NCBI GenBank assembly: GCA_038380435.1
Contig: JAWZYU010000019.1
Coordinates: 21,415,801-21,479,800, forward strand
DNA length: 64,000 nt
Direction of reading: 5' to 3'
Source of the DNA: Ryuthela nishihirai
Taxonomy: Eukaryota; Arthropoda; Arachnida; Araneae; Heptathelidae
The first letter of the stretch is position 1; the number at the start of each line of letters is the position of its first letter. The translations under genes were made by a program, and so were the position numbers. Positions 51,126 through 62,209 of this stretch are shown here, piece after piece. Under the pieces are notes generated by a model that worked only from the letters and a program-made list of their open reading frames with translations, did not search any database and had not been told where the DNA came from.

Positions 51126-52039
51126 CTGAAAAAGTTTTCAAATGTATTATTCCCTTGTCATCTATATCATAATAGAAAGCTCATCTATAACATTAGCGAA
51201 GCATCAATTGACGCATCGTTTTCTAAGTGTAATTATTAAAAAAGTTAACAAGTAATGTTAATTGTTTGCATAAAGATCTAAAATACAAACCCAAATAAGC
51301 ACAAAAGTCACGACATTTTATAACTTTCATAATATCATTCTAAAATGGATTAAATATTTCATTAATAATCTTAGAATTCCCCTCTTAGTTAATAATACAT
51401 ACATGATAAAAGAAATGTGCCAGGCCTTCAGTTTATTGCAAATTGAACGTGAATGAGAAATTCCTTCTAAATTGTTTAAAGGTAAGAATTGCAGTAATCT
51501 TCAATGCATGAGACATCATCCTCTAGAAAATCAAACCATGTATAAATGCTAGCTAGTAGTTCATCTTTTGCCACCGTTGATTGAAATTCTGAACTTTGTA
51601 CTGTTTGATTTTTAAATTATTCTTAACAAATTTGGTCAAAACTAAGATGATTCGCCAGCGTGAAGCTTGTTTTTATCATGAATTAAGTGGTTTTAAAGTA
51701 GTTTATACGTATTAGCGTATCTATGGCTTTTGGTATATAATTCTCGGTACTTCAATCAGGAGTTAGTTTAATCTATAACTCAATGTATGTTGTGTATTGA
51801 AGTGTACAAAATGGAAGCATTGATGGATATAATTTTGAAGACTAAAACAATACTTATTAATCCTGTCTTTTAAACCTATTTGTATTTGCCTTCTCAACTT
51901 TATGCATTAATATCAGTTTCCAATGTGTTAAAATTAGTAAAATTTCATGCCTCCTTAATAGCGATATATAAATAGGAAGACTTTACTACATGTAAATATT
52001 CAAATTAGAAGTTGGATCGGATGGTACGAAAAGCGCAAA
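51126..52039. other. Upstream intron of ALDH3
   Basis: A+T-rich with no recognised exon or repeat. Confidence 0.35.
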
Positions 52040-53195
52040 TTGGAACAGAATGTCATAGAGCATTAAGAGAAACATCCACTGGACAAAATGTCGTGGAGCG
52101 TTAAGAGAAACATCCACTGGACAAAAATGTCGTGGAGCGTTAAGAGAAACATCCACTGGACAAAATGTCGTGGAGCGTTAAGAGAAACATCCACTGGACA
52201 AAATGTCGTGGAGCGTTAAGAGAAACATCCACTGGACAAAATGTCGTGGAGCGTTAAGAGAAACATCCACTGGACAAAATGTCGTGGAGCGTTAAGAGAA
52301 ACATCCACTGGACAAAATGTCGTGGAGCGTTAAGAGAAACATCCACTGGACAAAATGTCGTGGAGCGTTAAGAGAAACATCCACTGGACAAAATGTTGTG
52401 GAGCATTAAGAGAAACATCCACTGGACAAAATGTCGTGGAACGTTATGAGAAACATCCACTGAACAAAATATCGTGGAGCGTTAAGAGAAACATCCACTG
52501 GACAAAATGTCGTGGAGCATGGACAAAATGTCGTGGAGCGTTAATAGAAACATCCATTGGACAAAATGTCGTGGAGCATTAAGAGAAACATCCACTGGAC
52601 AAAATGTCGTGGAGCTTTAAGAGAAACATCCACTGGACAAAATGTCGTGGAGCGTTAAGAGAAACATCCACTGGACAAAATGTCATGGAGCGTTAAGAGA
52701 AACATCCACTGGACAAAATGTCTTGGAACGTTAAGAGAAACATCTACTGGAAAAAATGTCGTGGAGCGTTAAAAGAAACATCCACAGGACAAAATGTTAT
52801 GGAGCGTTAATAGAAACATCCACTGGACAAAATGTCGTGGAGCATTAAGAGAAACATATACTGGACAAAATGTCGTGGAGCTTTAAGAGAAACATCCACT
52901 GGACAAAATGTCGTGGAGCATTAAGAGAAACATCCACTGGACAAAATGTCGTGGAGCATTAAGAGAAACATCCACTGGACAAAATGTCGTGGAACATTAA
53001 GAGAAACATCCACTGAACAAAATGTCATGGAGCGTTAAGAGAAACATCCACTGGACAAAATGTTGTGGAGCGTTAAGAGAAACATCCACTGGACAAAATG
53101 TCGTGGAGCGTTAAGAGAAACATCCACTGGACAAAATGTCGTAGAGCACTGAGAAAAGCATCCACTGGACAAAATGCTGTAGAACATTGAGAAAA
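52040..53195. repeat. 38-bp minisatellite, about 30 copies
   Basis: The unit is GTGGAGCGTTAAGAGAAACA + TCCACTGGACAAAATGTC. Copies in the left third are nearly identical and the right end is more variable, with one partly deleted unit near 52515-52535. 38 is not a multiple of three, so the 75-codon open frame at 52355 is accidental. The array lies about 0.9 kb upstream of the first recognised ALDH3 exon. Confidence 0.95.
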
Positions 53196-53646
53196 AAGTA
53201 CTTGTACAGGTCCACTACACATACCTAATCCACTGATCAGGGAAAGTTATATCCATCCATCGTCGCACCTGAATAGCAATGTATGGAGGCACTCCATTGT
53301 GTTGAAATCAAAGCCGATGGTATACATGCTATCGACTTTGGTTTTAATTACATAAATAAAATTTTACAGTGACATGCATGGTGAACACTTCGAACATTTG
53401 CCTGTGTAATTCTGCGACACTGCACTGTGTGTATCATGTGGTGAAATCAACATTGTTTTTAGTGTATCTACAACATTTCTAATATTAATAAATATGTTTT
53501 TACTCTGACTTTTTTCGATATTTTTCTATTACGCAGTATGTCTGGAAAGAATAAACTAATTTGTCTTACATTATTATGAGACTTCCATTTTCCGAATGGT
53601 ATTCTGGAACCTGTGAATTCATTATAACTAAAACTGTCTGTATTAT
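53196..53646. other. Unannotated DNA
   Basis: No feature recognised. Confidence 0.3.
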
Positions 53647-53658
53647 TCTAATGCAATG

Positions 53659-54047
53659 GGGGCGGGGGTGGCTCAGTCGGTAGCACGCCAGGCTCGTAAT
53701 TTGTAGTTCCCAGGTTCGAGTCCCAGCTGGGTCAGCGTTGAGATTTATCTCCGCAAAATTTCCCCGCCCTGCCACGGTCAGTAGGGGACACCGATGGGCT
53801 TGATAAAGGCCGCCGTCCGTCGGATGGAACGTTAAGCCGTGGCTCCGTGTGCGGGAGAGCCATACCCTGTGCACGTTAAAGAAAACGCTGGATGGCCTTG
53901 ACGGGAGGTTACCATCTGTCTCCCAACAGCTGTTCCAGTGGGTCCCCTCCCCCAACCTTCTCTGAGCCTTCGGGGTCCATGTGACCTGGCCATTTAGTCC
54001 ATGGTGTGCAAAAAAGTGCCGCTCAGAGGTAAAACAATCCAATCCAA
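53659..54047 (+). mobile_element. SINE-1 full-length copy
   Basis: 389 bp between perfect 12-bp duplications TCTAATGCAATG (53647-53658 and 54048-54059). The tail is AATCCAATCCAA. The 158-codon minus-strand frame is antisense to it. Confidence 0.93.
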
Positions 54048-54059
54048 TCTAATGCAATG

Positions 54060-54185
54060 TGGGGGTATGGATGTTTGTGTTGCTTTTTGTTGAGGTCCCG
54101 CTATCCTCACAGACCTTCTCTACCGCTTATAAACTGACAGGCTTCTATCAGACCTCTGTGGCAAATAGTATTTATTTATTTATTT
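54060..54185 (+). mobile_element. SINE-2 3' part without tRNA head
   Basis: It begins at the ATGGATGTTTGTGT stretch, with TTGAGGTCCCGCTATCCTC and AAACTGACAGGCTTCTATCA, and ends in (ATTT)n. Confidence 0.75.
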
Positions 54186-54629
54186 ATCTGGGGTCCTACA
54201 TCTTTCATCAGTAGCACGCGTGTACTTTTATAACATAGAATAATTAATTATTTCTATTATGTTTATGCCTAGGTAGTGTTCGCAAATGACAAATTCTAAT
54301 AAATTGACAGTATACTAATTTAATTCTAGCAACTACAGTATTATGAACAGCATATTTTTTCCCGAATTTTTCCGGTTTTAGCTCGATATTAAATCTCTTG
54401 TTTACGAGGGGAGGAGGGGGGAGGCAAGAATCGGGTGAAAGCAGGTAGAACCCGAAGAAGTCATATCCTGTTCATTATGTCTCGCATTGAACTATCAGTT
54501 GTACGAATCAATGAATACATATTTGCCTGAACCGGAAATGACGTCGATCAGTTTTCAACCTATTTTACTCGTTAACTTTGGTCCTTATCAAAAAATATCA
54601 CAGAACATTTTTCGCCTTATTTATGGTTA

Positions 54630-54991
54630 AGGTAGTTTTTCTCAACGGGTAGTCAGCCGACCCCTCGGGGTCGCGACTGCATAGTTTTATCTTCCTATTA
54701 CAAGTCAGAAAAAAGTGTCATTAAGCGATTGAGGTTTAAAAAAAAATGCATTGTAATAGGTATTAAATTTTGTAAACATGCTAAAAGCATTGAAACATTT
54801 TGAATAAATTTTTTTATTTGAATATTTTAAGTTGAGATGCAGATAATTTAAACGTGGAGAGATAGGGGTCCTTGAGTGTGTAATGCGTTGTACGGAATTT
54901 ATGGACTCGAAAAGTTTGAGCTAGAGGTTCGGCAGACTCAAATGGTTTGAGGTTAGAGGGTCCGCTGGCTCGAAAAGTTTGAGAACCACTG
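54630..54991. mobile_element. hAT-type MITE, distant relative
   Basis: Left TTTTTCTCAACGGGTAGTC and right AAAAGTTTGAGAACCACTG form the ends. The interior has CCCCTCGGGGTCGCGAC near the left end and two GGCTCGAAAAGTTTGAG-like blocks near the right. Confidence 0.6.
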
Positions 54992-55054
54992 GGTTCAGGA
55001 ATCAGCTATGTGGAGTTTGTATGGAATTTTGACAACAGAATGGAAGTTAAATTA

Positions 55055-55395
55055 ATGAACAACTCGCCAGGCTCGCAATCTCCAGTTTGCAGGTTCGAGT
55101 CTCACCTGTGACACCATTAAGATTTTACTCCGCCCTGCCCTTGGTCAGAAAGGGGACATGGATGGGCTTTGACAGGCTGCCATTCATCGTAAGGGAAGAG
55201 AAACCATGACCTGCATGCAGGACATCCTTACCCTGTTCATGTTAAAGAACATGTTGGATGGCCTTGATGGGACGCTTTCATCTTTTTCCTAATAATCCAG
55301 TAGATCCCATTCCCGCAACATTCTATGAGCCTTTGGGGTCTTTGTGACCTGGCCATTTAGTTTACAAAAAGTGCTTCTCATAGCTACAACATCAG
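55055..55395 (+). mobile_element. SINE-1 copy, diverged
   Basis: It starts in the tRNA-like head (CTCGCCAGGCTCGCAATCTC, B-box GGTTCGAGTCTCA). The body is heavily mutated to GGTCTTTGTGACCTGGCCAT and CAACCCAA. Confidence 0.82.
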
Positions 55396-55399
55396 CCAA

Positions 55400-56880
55400 C
55401 CCAATATGTGACACCCTGTATACGTAGCTACTCTCTTTCAATGATTATGGCGTTCAGTGGGAATTTAAATAAATTTTCCTGGTGTTTTCATTCGTACCAG
55501 AAAAGTTAAAAAGTATCTTAACAATCCACTACTCTTGTGTTCCACAAAATTTACTGTTTGATTCTCCTTCTTATTCTTCTTTTTGGCAAATATTTCGTAA
55601 AAGGCACAAATAATGTTTTCAAATTTTGACGTGTGGTTAGCATACCTGAGTATGGAGACTTTGCATGTTATATGAGAAACCAGGACAAGCCCAATAAAGC
55701 TTCTAAGGTATCTCCAACTTTTGTGTAGGGTGCCTTTTTGTTTTAAATATAGGTGTTTATTTTTCCCCTTTGGTAATTTTTCATTTCGTATCTTTTAATT
55801 ATCCTCTTTGGCAAACATCTACAATACCACCATTTCAAAGAGTGTGATAGGGAATTCATTCCTAAAGTTTTTCTTAGACTCCTTATTTTCTTATCCATGA
55901 TCGTCCTACGTTTCAATAAAATTCCACACCGAATTCATACTCGTTTGAATACATCATCACTGGCTATCTAAACGGGGATTGAGGGTGTAGGATTACCTCT
56001 GTTCATAATATCAGTGGTATAGTCGAGCCAAGGCGACCTTGGGTACTCTTTTTAAAAATCATGGTGCCCCTATCTATAATCGGTATTTTATTAGATTTTG
56101 GGGGAAAAGATAGACAGAGAGACGGAAATTAGTTATTGGTGAAATTACGTTCAGGGATGCCTGAAACTTGAATTTTTCGTTATCATCTTAACATCCTCGT
56201 AAAAAAAAATTAAATAAATAAATGAATACTTTCTCTATATTGTTCAGATGAGAAAGTAAAAAGAAAATCGGTACTATTTATTTAAGGACTACACCATTGG
56301 ATAACATATTTTTAAGGCCGAAAGTAAAGAGTAAAGTATGCCAAACCACCATTAAGCACAAACATGTTTAACCACCCAAACAGAACATTTTGGGTACTCC
56401 ACTGTACATCACACACTTTTAAAACGTATCGGTTGAGTTCACCTATAATAAGCCTCTTTTTTATGTTTGAGAAGGACTTTTGTCCAAACAGAAAACGGCC
56501 ATTTTAAGATTTTATAACGCTTTGAACTGCAAATTTGTTACTCAGTGTCTTGGAAGTTTTGTGTAATGGCGAATTGCCTGATTCAGAAGCAAGATAACGA
56601 ATGGGAGCAAAAGCCTACAGGGATGCATTTAATCTTTCCGGTGTGCTATTGCTCCAATGGACCCGTTTGGCTGGCAGTTGTTAGGTAGGGGCTTTAGGTA
56701 GCAGCAGCTTGGAGTGGTTAGGTAGGACAATTCTCATTTGAATAGCTGGCATGTAATTCTTCCCGGATGTGCAAGGCAGTTGAGAAATTACGGTCTAAAA
56801 TTTGTACCAGCTTCAGTTACACTAATCATGATTCCTTGAAACAAATAGGTGATTCGTATACTGTTTTTTTTCGCGGATTT
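55400..56880. other. Unannotated DNA
   Basis: 1.5 kb without recognised genes or repeats. Confidence 0.3.
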
Positions 56881-56881
56881 T

Positions 56882-57660
56882 TCCAAATTCCAAATTCAAA
56901 TTTATTTTCAATAAGTATTATCTATAATTATATTACATAAAAAATCCCACTAAGCCGAAGCTTATCAGCGGGAATGTACATATATGTTTTTACAGATATG
57001 ATCTAGATTGCCTCAGTAGTACAAAAAATGAAGGAGAGAAAAAATGGAATAAATGAGAAAGAAAACCGACAAAATGATGAATGTTTCCAAATAAAAACAT
57101 CACTTTTTCATCAACCACTGAAATAATTTATCTTTAACATCACAAATTTTATTTAAGTTAACTATTTCTCTAGGAAGCAAGTTAAATAGGTAGGGAATTT
57201 GATATTCTTTGGAATTTCGTCCGTAATTATTATAAAATTTTGGTTGTTTCAAAAAACCCATAGCCTTTTTGTAGTAAACTTATTGTGGCAAATATTTTGC
57301 TTATAGGTATTATCAAAGAAGTTATCGATAACAGAAACAAACACATAATAAACTTTCAATAGGTAAAATTTTGAACAAACTGAATATATCATCTTTCGTT
57401 GTAAGGGAATATTTAACTTCTGTATTACACAATCCTTTTAGCAGACTAAATTGTATTCTTTTAATTTTATTTATTTCAGTCTTATAGGCTGTTCCATAAA
57501 CTGTTATCCCATACCTAATTATAGATTCAAAAAGTGCTTTATATACTAAAATAGTTATCTGTGTATCAACAAACATGTTAAGTTTACTAATTTTAAATGC
57601 TACAAATCGTAGACGTGAACACATCCAATCAATATGTTTATTCCATTTCATTTTCGAATT
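56882..57660 (-). mobile_element. CR1/jockey-like non-LTR retrotransposon, 5'-truncated
   Basis: Minus strand, 5' end at about 57660. The C-terminal reverse-transcriptase thumb is open from 57651 (WNKHIDWMCSRLRFVAFKIS, YKALFESIIRYGITVYG). After one shift it continues YNNYGRNSKEYQIPYLFN and LPREIVNLNKI to a stop near 57115. The 3' end contains a conserved-looking stem-loop (CCCGCTGATAAGC..GCTTAGTGGG, 56950-56975). Only about 0.8 kb remains, as typical for truncated LINE copies. Confidence 0.82.
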
Positions 57661-57960
57661 TCAAATCACTTCTTCAATATTTTGCATCGCCTACAATTCT
57701 GCACAAAATGTGTTATTTATCTTTGGTAAGAATCTGTTAACATCCTGATTAATAAGCTGCGACAAACAGCATTGCACACGACTAAGACAGCACAAATAAT
57801 AATCAAATATAAAGGAATAAATTAAACTAGTTGAATGTAGTATATATTTAAGGAATATAAATAAATAGCAAAAACCCCAATTAAATTTGAGTGCAGGATG
57901 ATAATGCATCTTTGTTGTACAAAGCAAACATCTTCTTAGTATTCACATGCGTTTTATTTT

Positions 57961-58060
57961 GTTACTAGAGTTATCTATCTCAAAGATGCGTTGATTCAAT
58001 CTCAGAGATGCGCAGTCTCAGAGATGCGTTGATTCCATCTCAGAGATGCGTTGATTCTTT
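57961..58060. repeat. Short tandem repeat (TCTCAGAGATGCGTTGATTC)
   Basis: About four imperfect copies of a 20-24-bp unit. A 122-codon frame at 58008-58376 begins inside it; I see no domain in that frame and do not call it a gene. Confidence 0.7.
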
Positions 58061-58477
58061 TGTGTTTGTTCATAATCTCCTGAAAATTTGCCATTCCGCG
58101 CTATCTTTTTTTGCTATGTGTGTGGGGAATTTAAACGAATGGTTTATTATTGGTCTTAAGAATCGAAAAAAATCATTAACGAAACGGATAAAAACATACA
58201 AAATTTATATTCGTTGTAAGGCTGGGATCAAGATAAAAACTAATCCTCATATTTGCGATACAGTCTGTGACCTCAATCATCGATCATGGATCAAAGGAAA
58301 TGGAAAATCTATGTCGAACATCATGGCAATGATTTGGAGAGAGCCAAAAGATCAGATCGATTGCGTGGGAGGGTAAAACGAGAAAGGATCATTGCGTTGA
58401 TAAACAATGGCCTCTTCGTAAAAGTTTAATTCTATTCCCTCCAACTCGAGGGTCATTATAAAAAAACTTGCGGATTG

Positions 58478-58866
58478 GGTTGGGTTGGGTTGTTTTACCT
58501 CTGAGCGGCACTTTTTTGCACACCATGGGCTAAATGGCCAGGTCACATGGACCCCGAAGGCTCAGAGAAGGTTGGGGGAGGGGACCCACTGGAACAGCTG
58601 TTGGGAGACAGATGGTAGCCCCCCGTCAAGGCCATCCAGCGTGTTCTTTAACGTGCACAGGGTATGGCTCTCCCGCACACGGGGCCATGGCTTAACGTCC
58701 CATCCGACGGACGGCGGCCTTTACAAGCCCATCGGTGTCCCCTAATGACCGTGGGCAGGGGAGAAATTTTGCGGAGATAAATCTCAACGCTGACCCAGCT
58801 GGGACTCGAACCTGGGAACTACAGATTACGAGCCTGGCGCGCTACCGACTGAGCCACCCCCGCCCC
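58478..58866 (-). mobile_element. SINE-1 full-length copy
   Basis: 389 bp, with perfect 12-bp duplication ACTTGCGGATTG (58466-58477 and 58867-58878). It is among the least mutated copies, so likely recent. Confidence 0.94.
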
Positions 58867-58878
58867 ACTTGCGGATTG

Positions 58879-59400
58879 TAAAAACAAATTATTAATATAC
58901 TGAATCTGGCTCATATCTTCCAATTTTTTTTTGACCAAATAGTTTTAGCTGCATAACTGAACCATTTTGTCGAATCATAGCACTACCTAATAATGTATAT
59001 TTTGTTTTGTTTTTTAATCAAGATAGCTTCTTAGAACTGTACTGTAGTCTTAACCCTTTCAGGACCATAAGGTTTCTAAGAGTAAATATTAGTATGTAAC
59101 TGTTTATTTTAGTTTGTTTAGACGTAAAATAAATAAAAATCATAAGAAAAATACATAGCAATGTGTAGTTTTTTTGGAATTTTATGGGAAATATTTTTCC
59201 CAGTGGACTATAAAGGTAACACAAATTATAGTTAGGCTTATTATGCAATGTCTTTTATTTATTGGTTTATTAGAACAAAATGTTAACTAAAATAATACAA
59301 AATTATGAAATAAAATTACTATACAAAATGATGTGCTAATTATGATATTCTGCGAAGGAATTTCTTTTGGTAGTGAGGCAAAGATGGACATTGCACATAG
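58879..59400. other. Unannotated DNA
   Basis: A+T-rich with no feature recognised. Confidence 0.3.
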
Positions 59401-59402
59401 TA

Positions 59403-59616
59403 CAGTCGCTCAAAAAAGTATCCGAACGCTATGGTTGATTACAGAATTCAGAAAAAATATCTGGCAACGATTTTTTTAGAAATTTAAGATCTGGCAACCT
59501 TCGTGTCACGTGACACGAAGGTTACCAGATCACTAATTTCTAAAAAAATCGTTGCCAGATATTTTTTCTGAATTCTGTAATCAACCATAGCGTTCGGATA
59601 CTTTTTTGAGCGATTG
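59403..59616. mobile_element. Palindromic MITE (Tc1/mariner type)
   Basis: 214 bp that is almost entirely one inverted repeat, centred on GTGTCACGTGACAC at 59510. Ends CAGTCGCTCAAAAAAGTATC / inverse, flanked by TA (59401-59402, 59617-59618). Half of a second copy is at 11967-12076. Confidence 0.92.
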
Positions 59617-59879
59617 TACATATATTATGCGTCCTCACAGTTCTGTTTTTGTTTTCTAAACGTTCCCGTTTACGTAATTACGTTCGGCATACGTTCTATT
59701 TTGACATTCTGTATAAAAAATGCAGATAAGGTTATAATTAAATACGATAATCACCAATTTTAAAATGGGAAAAATGTTTCCCTTAGTCGTGAAAGGAGTA
59801 AAGCAGGAATTTGGAAATTTGGAATTGGAGAATTTGGAATGCATATGTCTTTAAGTAAAGAATTTTTTCCTGCGGATCT

Positions 59880-60370
59880 TTAAGAATACAGTTTCTTTTC
59901 TCGTGGCTCTTCACCTAGTTTGGATTGGACCGACCTGCTATAGGGCAAAAGAAGATGAAAAATCAACTACTCATCATGGATGTGGAAAAAATAGACTTGC
60001 CTCACACTACACATTAAATTTGGATTGAAGAAAAGTTTTGTGAAAGTAATGGATGAATATGGACTCGGTTTTCAGTATTTACATATTAAATTCCTAAAAT
60101 AAATGAAGTCAAAACTCAAGAAGGGATTTTCATAAGTCCTCAAAGAAAACGCTGCTTGAATTTCGTTATTATCAATTAGCAGAAATGTTTGTAGTCTGCG
60201 TATAAAGATGGGGATATATTATGCCCCTTAAGGTACCCTTTTGAACTCTCATTTAGATCTTTTTCCATCAAGCCTTAATTAACGACATAAAAAAAAAGTT
60301 TCATCAAGGTATAGCAACGATGGAGCAGAGGTATGAAGGGAAATGAAGTCCAGCCATATTAATCGATTAC
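59880..60370 (+). pseudogene. Relic of a multicopy arthropod protein family of unknown function
   Basis: Broken frames read VMDEYGLGFQYL..KFPKIS, then KTQEGIFISPQ, then FHQGIATMEQRYEGK near 60301. These resemble a protein family I know from many arthropod genomes (motifs FKYL..KFP..SEAK..EGIFVGPQ and ERFHQDI..ME.RYQGKW) that is repeated and probably transposon-borne. The stretch between, which normally encodes over 100 residues, is deleted or unrecognisable. Recognition is from memory of the motif only. Confidence 0.6.
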
Positions 60371-60642
60371 GATAGATTTTGGAGTTCACCTGGGTAGCTC
60401 CAGAATCTATCGATGCAAAAGTGTAATTCATTTATATACCTCCTCTCCCCCCCCCCCCCCACCACACACACTGCTATCACCACCAAAATATTAGATAATC
60501 AAAAATATATTGAACATTTATTATTGAATTACATTATTTGATAAATGTACTTTTTAATGTTTCCCAAAAATTACAAAAAAAAAGTCTTACAAAAAATAAT
60601 AAAAAAGATTGCTTTCGGAATAAGAGCTAAAAATATTATGAG

Positions 60643-61016
60643 GTTGGATTGTTTTTCCTCTGGGCAGTGGTGGCTCATAATCTGCAATTCCCAAGTTCGA
60701 GTCCCAGCTGAGCCAGCGTTGAAATTTATCTCCACAAAACTCCACTCCCTGACATGGTCAGTAGGGGACACCGATGGGCTTGGAAAGGCCTCTGTCCGTC
60801 TGATGGGACGTTAAGCCGTGGTTCCCTGTGCACGAGAGATATACTCTCTGTACGTTAAAGAATACGCTGGATGGCCTTGATGGGAGGCTGATATCTGTCT
60901 CCTAACAGCTGTACAGTGGGCCCCCTCCCCCAACCTTCTCTAAGTCCTCGGGGTTCTTGTGACCTGATCATTTTAGCCTATTGTGTGCAGAAAATGCCAC
61001 TTAGAAGAAAAACAAT
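60643..61016 (+). mobile_element. SINE-1 copy joined to an inverted SINE-1 tail
   Basis: 60643-60665 (GGATTGTTTTTCCTCTGGGC) is a SINE-1 3' end in antisense. From 60666 a plus-strand copy begins with a shortened head (GGTGGCTCATAATCTGC) and runs to AAAACAATCCAAATCC. Confidence 0.75.
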
Positions 61017-61430
61017 CCAAATCCTGTGAGCAGTGCTTTTTTGAATACAAAGATCTAAAAGGCTCAGGTTATAAACACCTGAAGTGCTCGAAAAGGGTTG
61101 GAGAAGAGGATCCAATGTACCCCTGTTTGGGGACAAGTTGGAAACCTCTCTTCAAGATCATCCAGTGGTTATTTAACGAGCACAAGGTATGGGTCTCTTG
61201 CAAGTGGGAAAACCATTGTTTAACGTGCCATCTGACAAGGTGTGGCTCTCTGCAGATGGAAAAGCGCAGTTTAATATGCCATCCTACGGACTACCCATCG
61301 GTGTCCCCTTTCTAAGCAAAGGCAGAATAAGAGTAGAAGAGAAAATCTTAACGCAGACACAATAGGAACTCGAACCTGTAACATCAGATTACGACCCTCG
61401 TGCACTACCAATTGACCCGACCCCTGCCTC
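61017..61430 (-). mobile_element. SINE-1 copy, old, tail-to-tail with its neighbour
   Basis: Antisense landmarks AGCAGTGCTTTTTTG, GGCTCAG..AAAAGGGTTGG and TTTAACGAGCACAAGGTATG, with an internal duplication of the TTTAACGTGCCATC / TTTAATATGCCATC block. It ends at a mutated head (GAACTCGAACCTGTAACATC). Confidence 0.75.
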
Positions 61431-62013
61431 AATTCAATGAAGTTTAAATGAGTTTCAATTTGTTAAGCAGTATTATTATACTAAGCATTAATTATAATAT
61501 AAACAGTGGCTCAGGATCCAAAGGGATCTTGGAGTACTGTTAACTCCTTAAAGCCTATACCAAGTCCGTTAGCTATTCTCTTGCTTTAAGGAGATGTTCA
61601 GTTTACACCGAATTGAGGAGTCGATCTGTTGAGAAATCATGAAAATTGAAATAATTAAATCATTTATCATGATCATCAATTAGCTCGAATTTTCACTGTT
61701 ACAGTGCGCTAAGGAGGGTTTTTTTCTCTTTGGAAACCAGCAACTCAATTTGTCAGAGGCGATCTGTTACTCTACTACTTATGTTTGAGAAAGAGTGATG
61801 GTCATCTGAGAATGACAATTCTCTACGATGACCGTCCCCAGCGTCGAAGGAACATTAAGAAATTTTCATGATCACATATAAACACATTAATCAAGGACGG
61901 TTTAAAGAACCACACTTTTGGGGAAAGGGGGAATTGAGAAACTCTCAGTATAAATAAAAATATATAGATAAAATACATATCTACCTATACGCTCCCTAAA
62001 ATCTTTAAAATGA
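61431..62013. other. Unannotated DNA
   Basis: Nothing recognised. Confidence 0.3.
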
Positions 62014-62119
62014 ACCACTGAACTCGTATTCACTTAAAAGAAGATGGGGCGCCGATTTACCTACTCAACAAAATTGCCGACGCCCTATCTTCCTTTTAGG
62101 TGAATACGAACTCAGTGGC
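62014..62119. repeat. Foldback repeat of ~45-bp arms
   Basis: CCACTGAACTCGTATTCACT..GGGGCGCCG (62015-62054) is inverted at 62079-62118 with about five mismatches. Possibly a small palindromic MITE. Confidence 0.8.
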
Positions 62120-62209
62120 TGATTGACCATCGATATGCTTTAGGGTTTTTTTTATCTACTTTTTAGAGCGCAAGTAGGACGAGAGGTATTTTTAAAATTT
62201 ATTTTTATT

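Noticed and set aside
51236..51285. Plus-strand text CLHKDLK resembling the ALDH3 DLHK motif, a candidate for the missing exon
   Set aside because: No acceptor or donor fits, the following residues do not match, and the phase does not lead into PRFEALL. Coincidence is the simplest reading.
52355..52582. 75-codon repetitive protein
   Set aside because: It is produced by a 38-bp minisatellite. The unit length is not divisible by three and other parts of the array are not open.
53566..54042. 158-codon minus-strand open frame as a gene
   Set aside because: It is antisense to a SINE-1 copy and identical in nature to frames in at least four other copies.
58008..58376. 122-codon open frame as a small gene
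   Set aside because: It begins in a short tandem repeat, has no domain or signal and no splice context, and overlaps no conserved feature that I can see.
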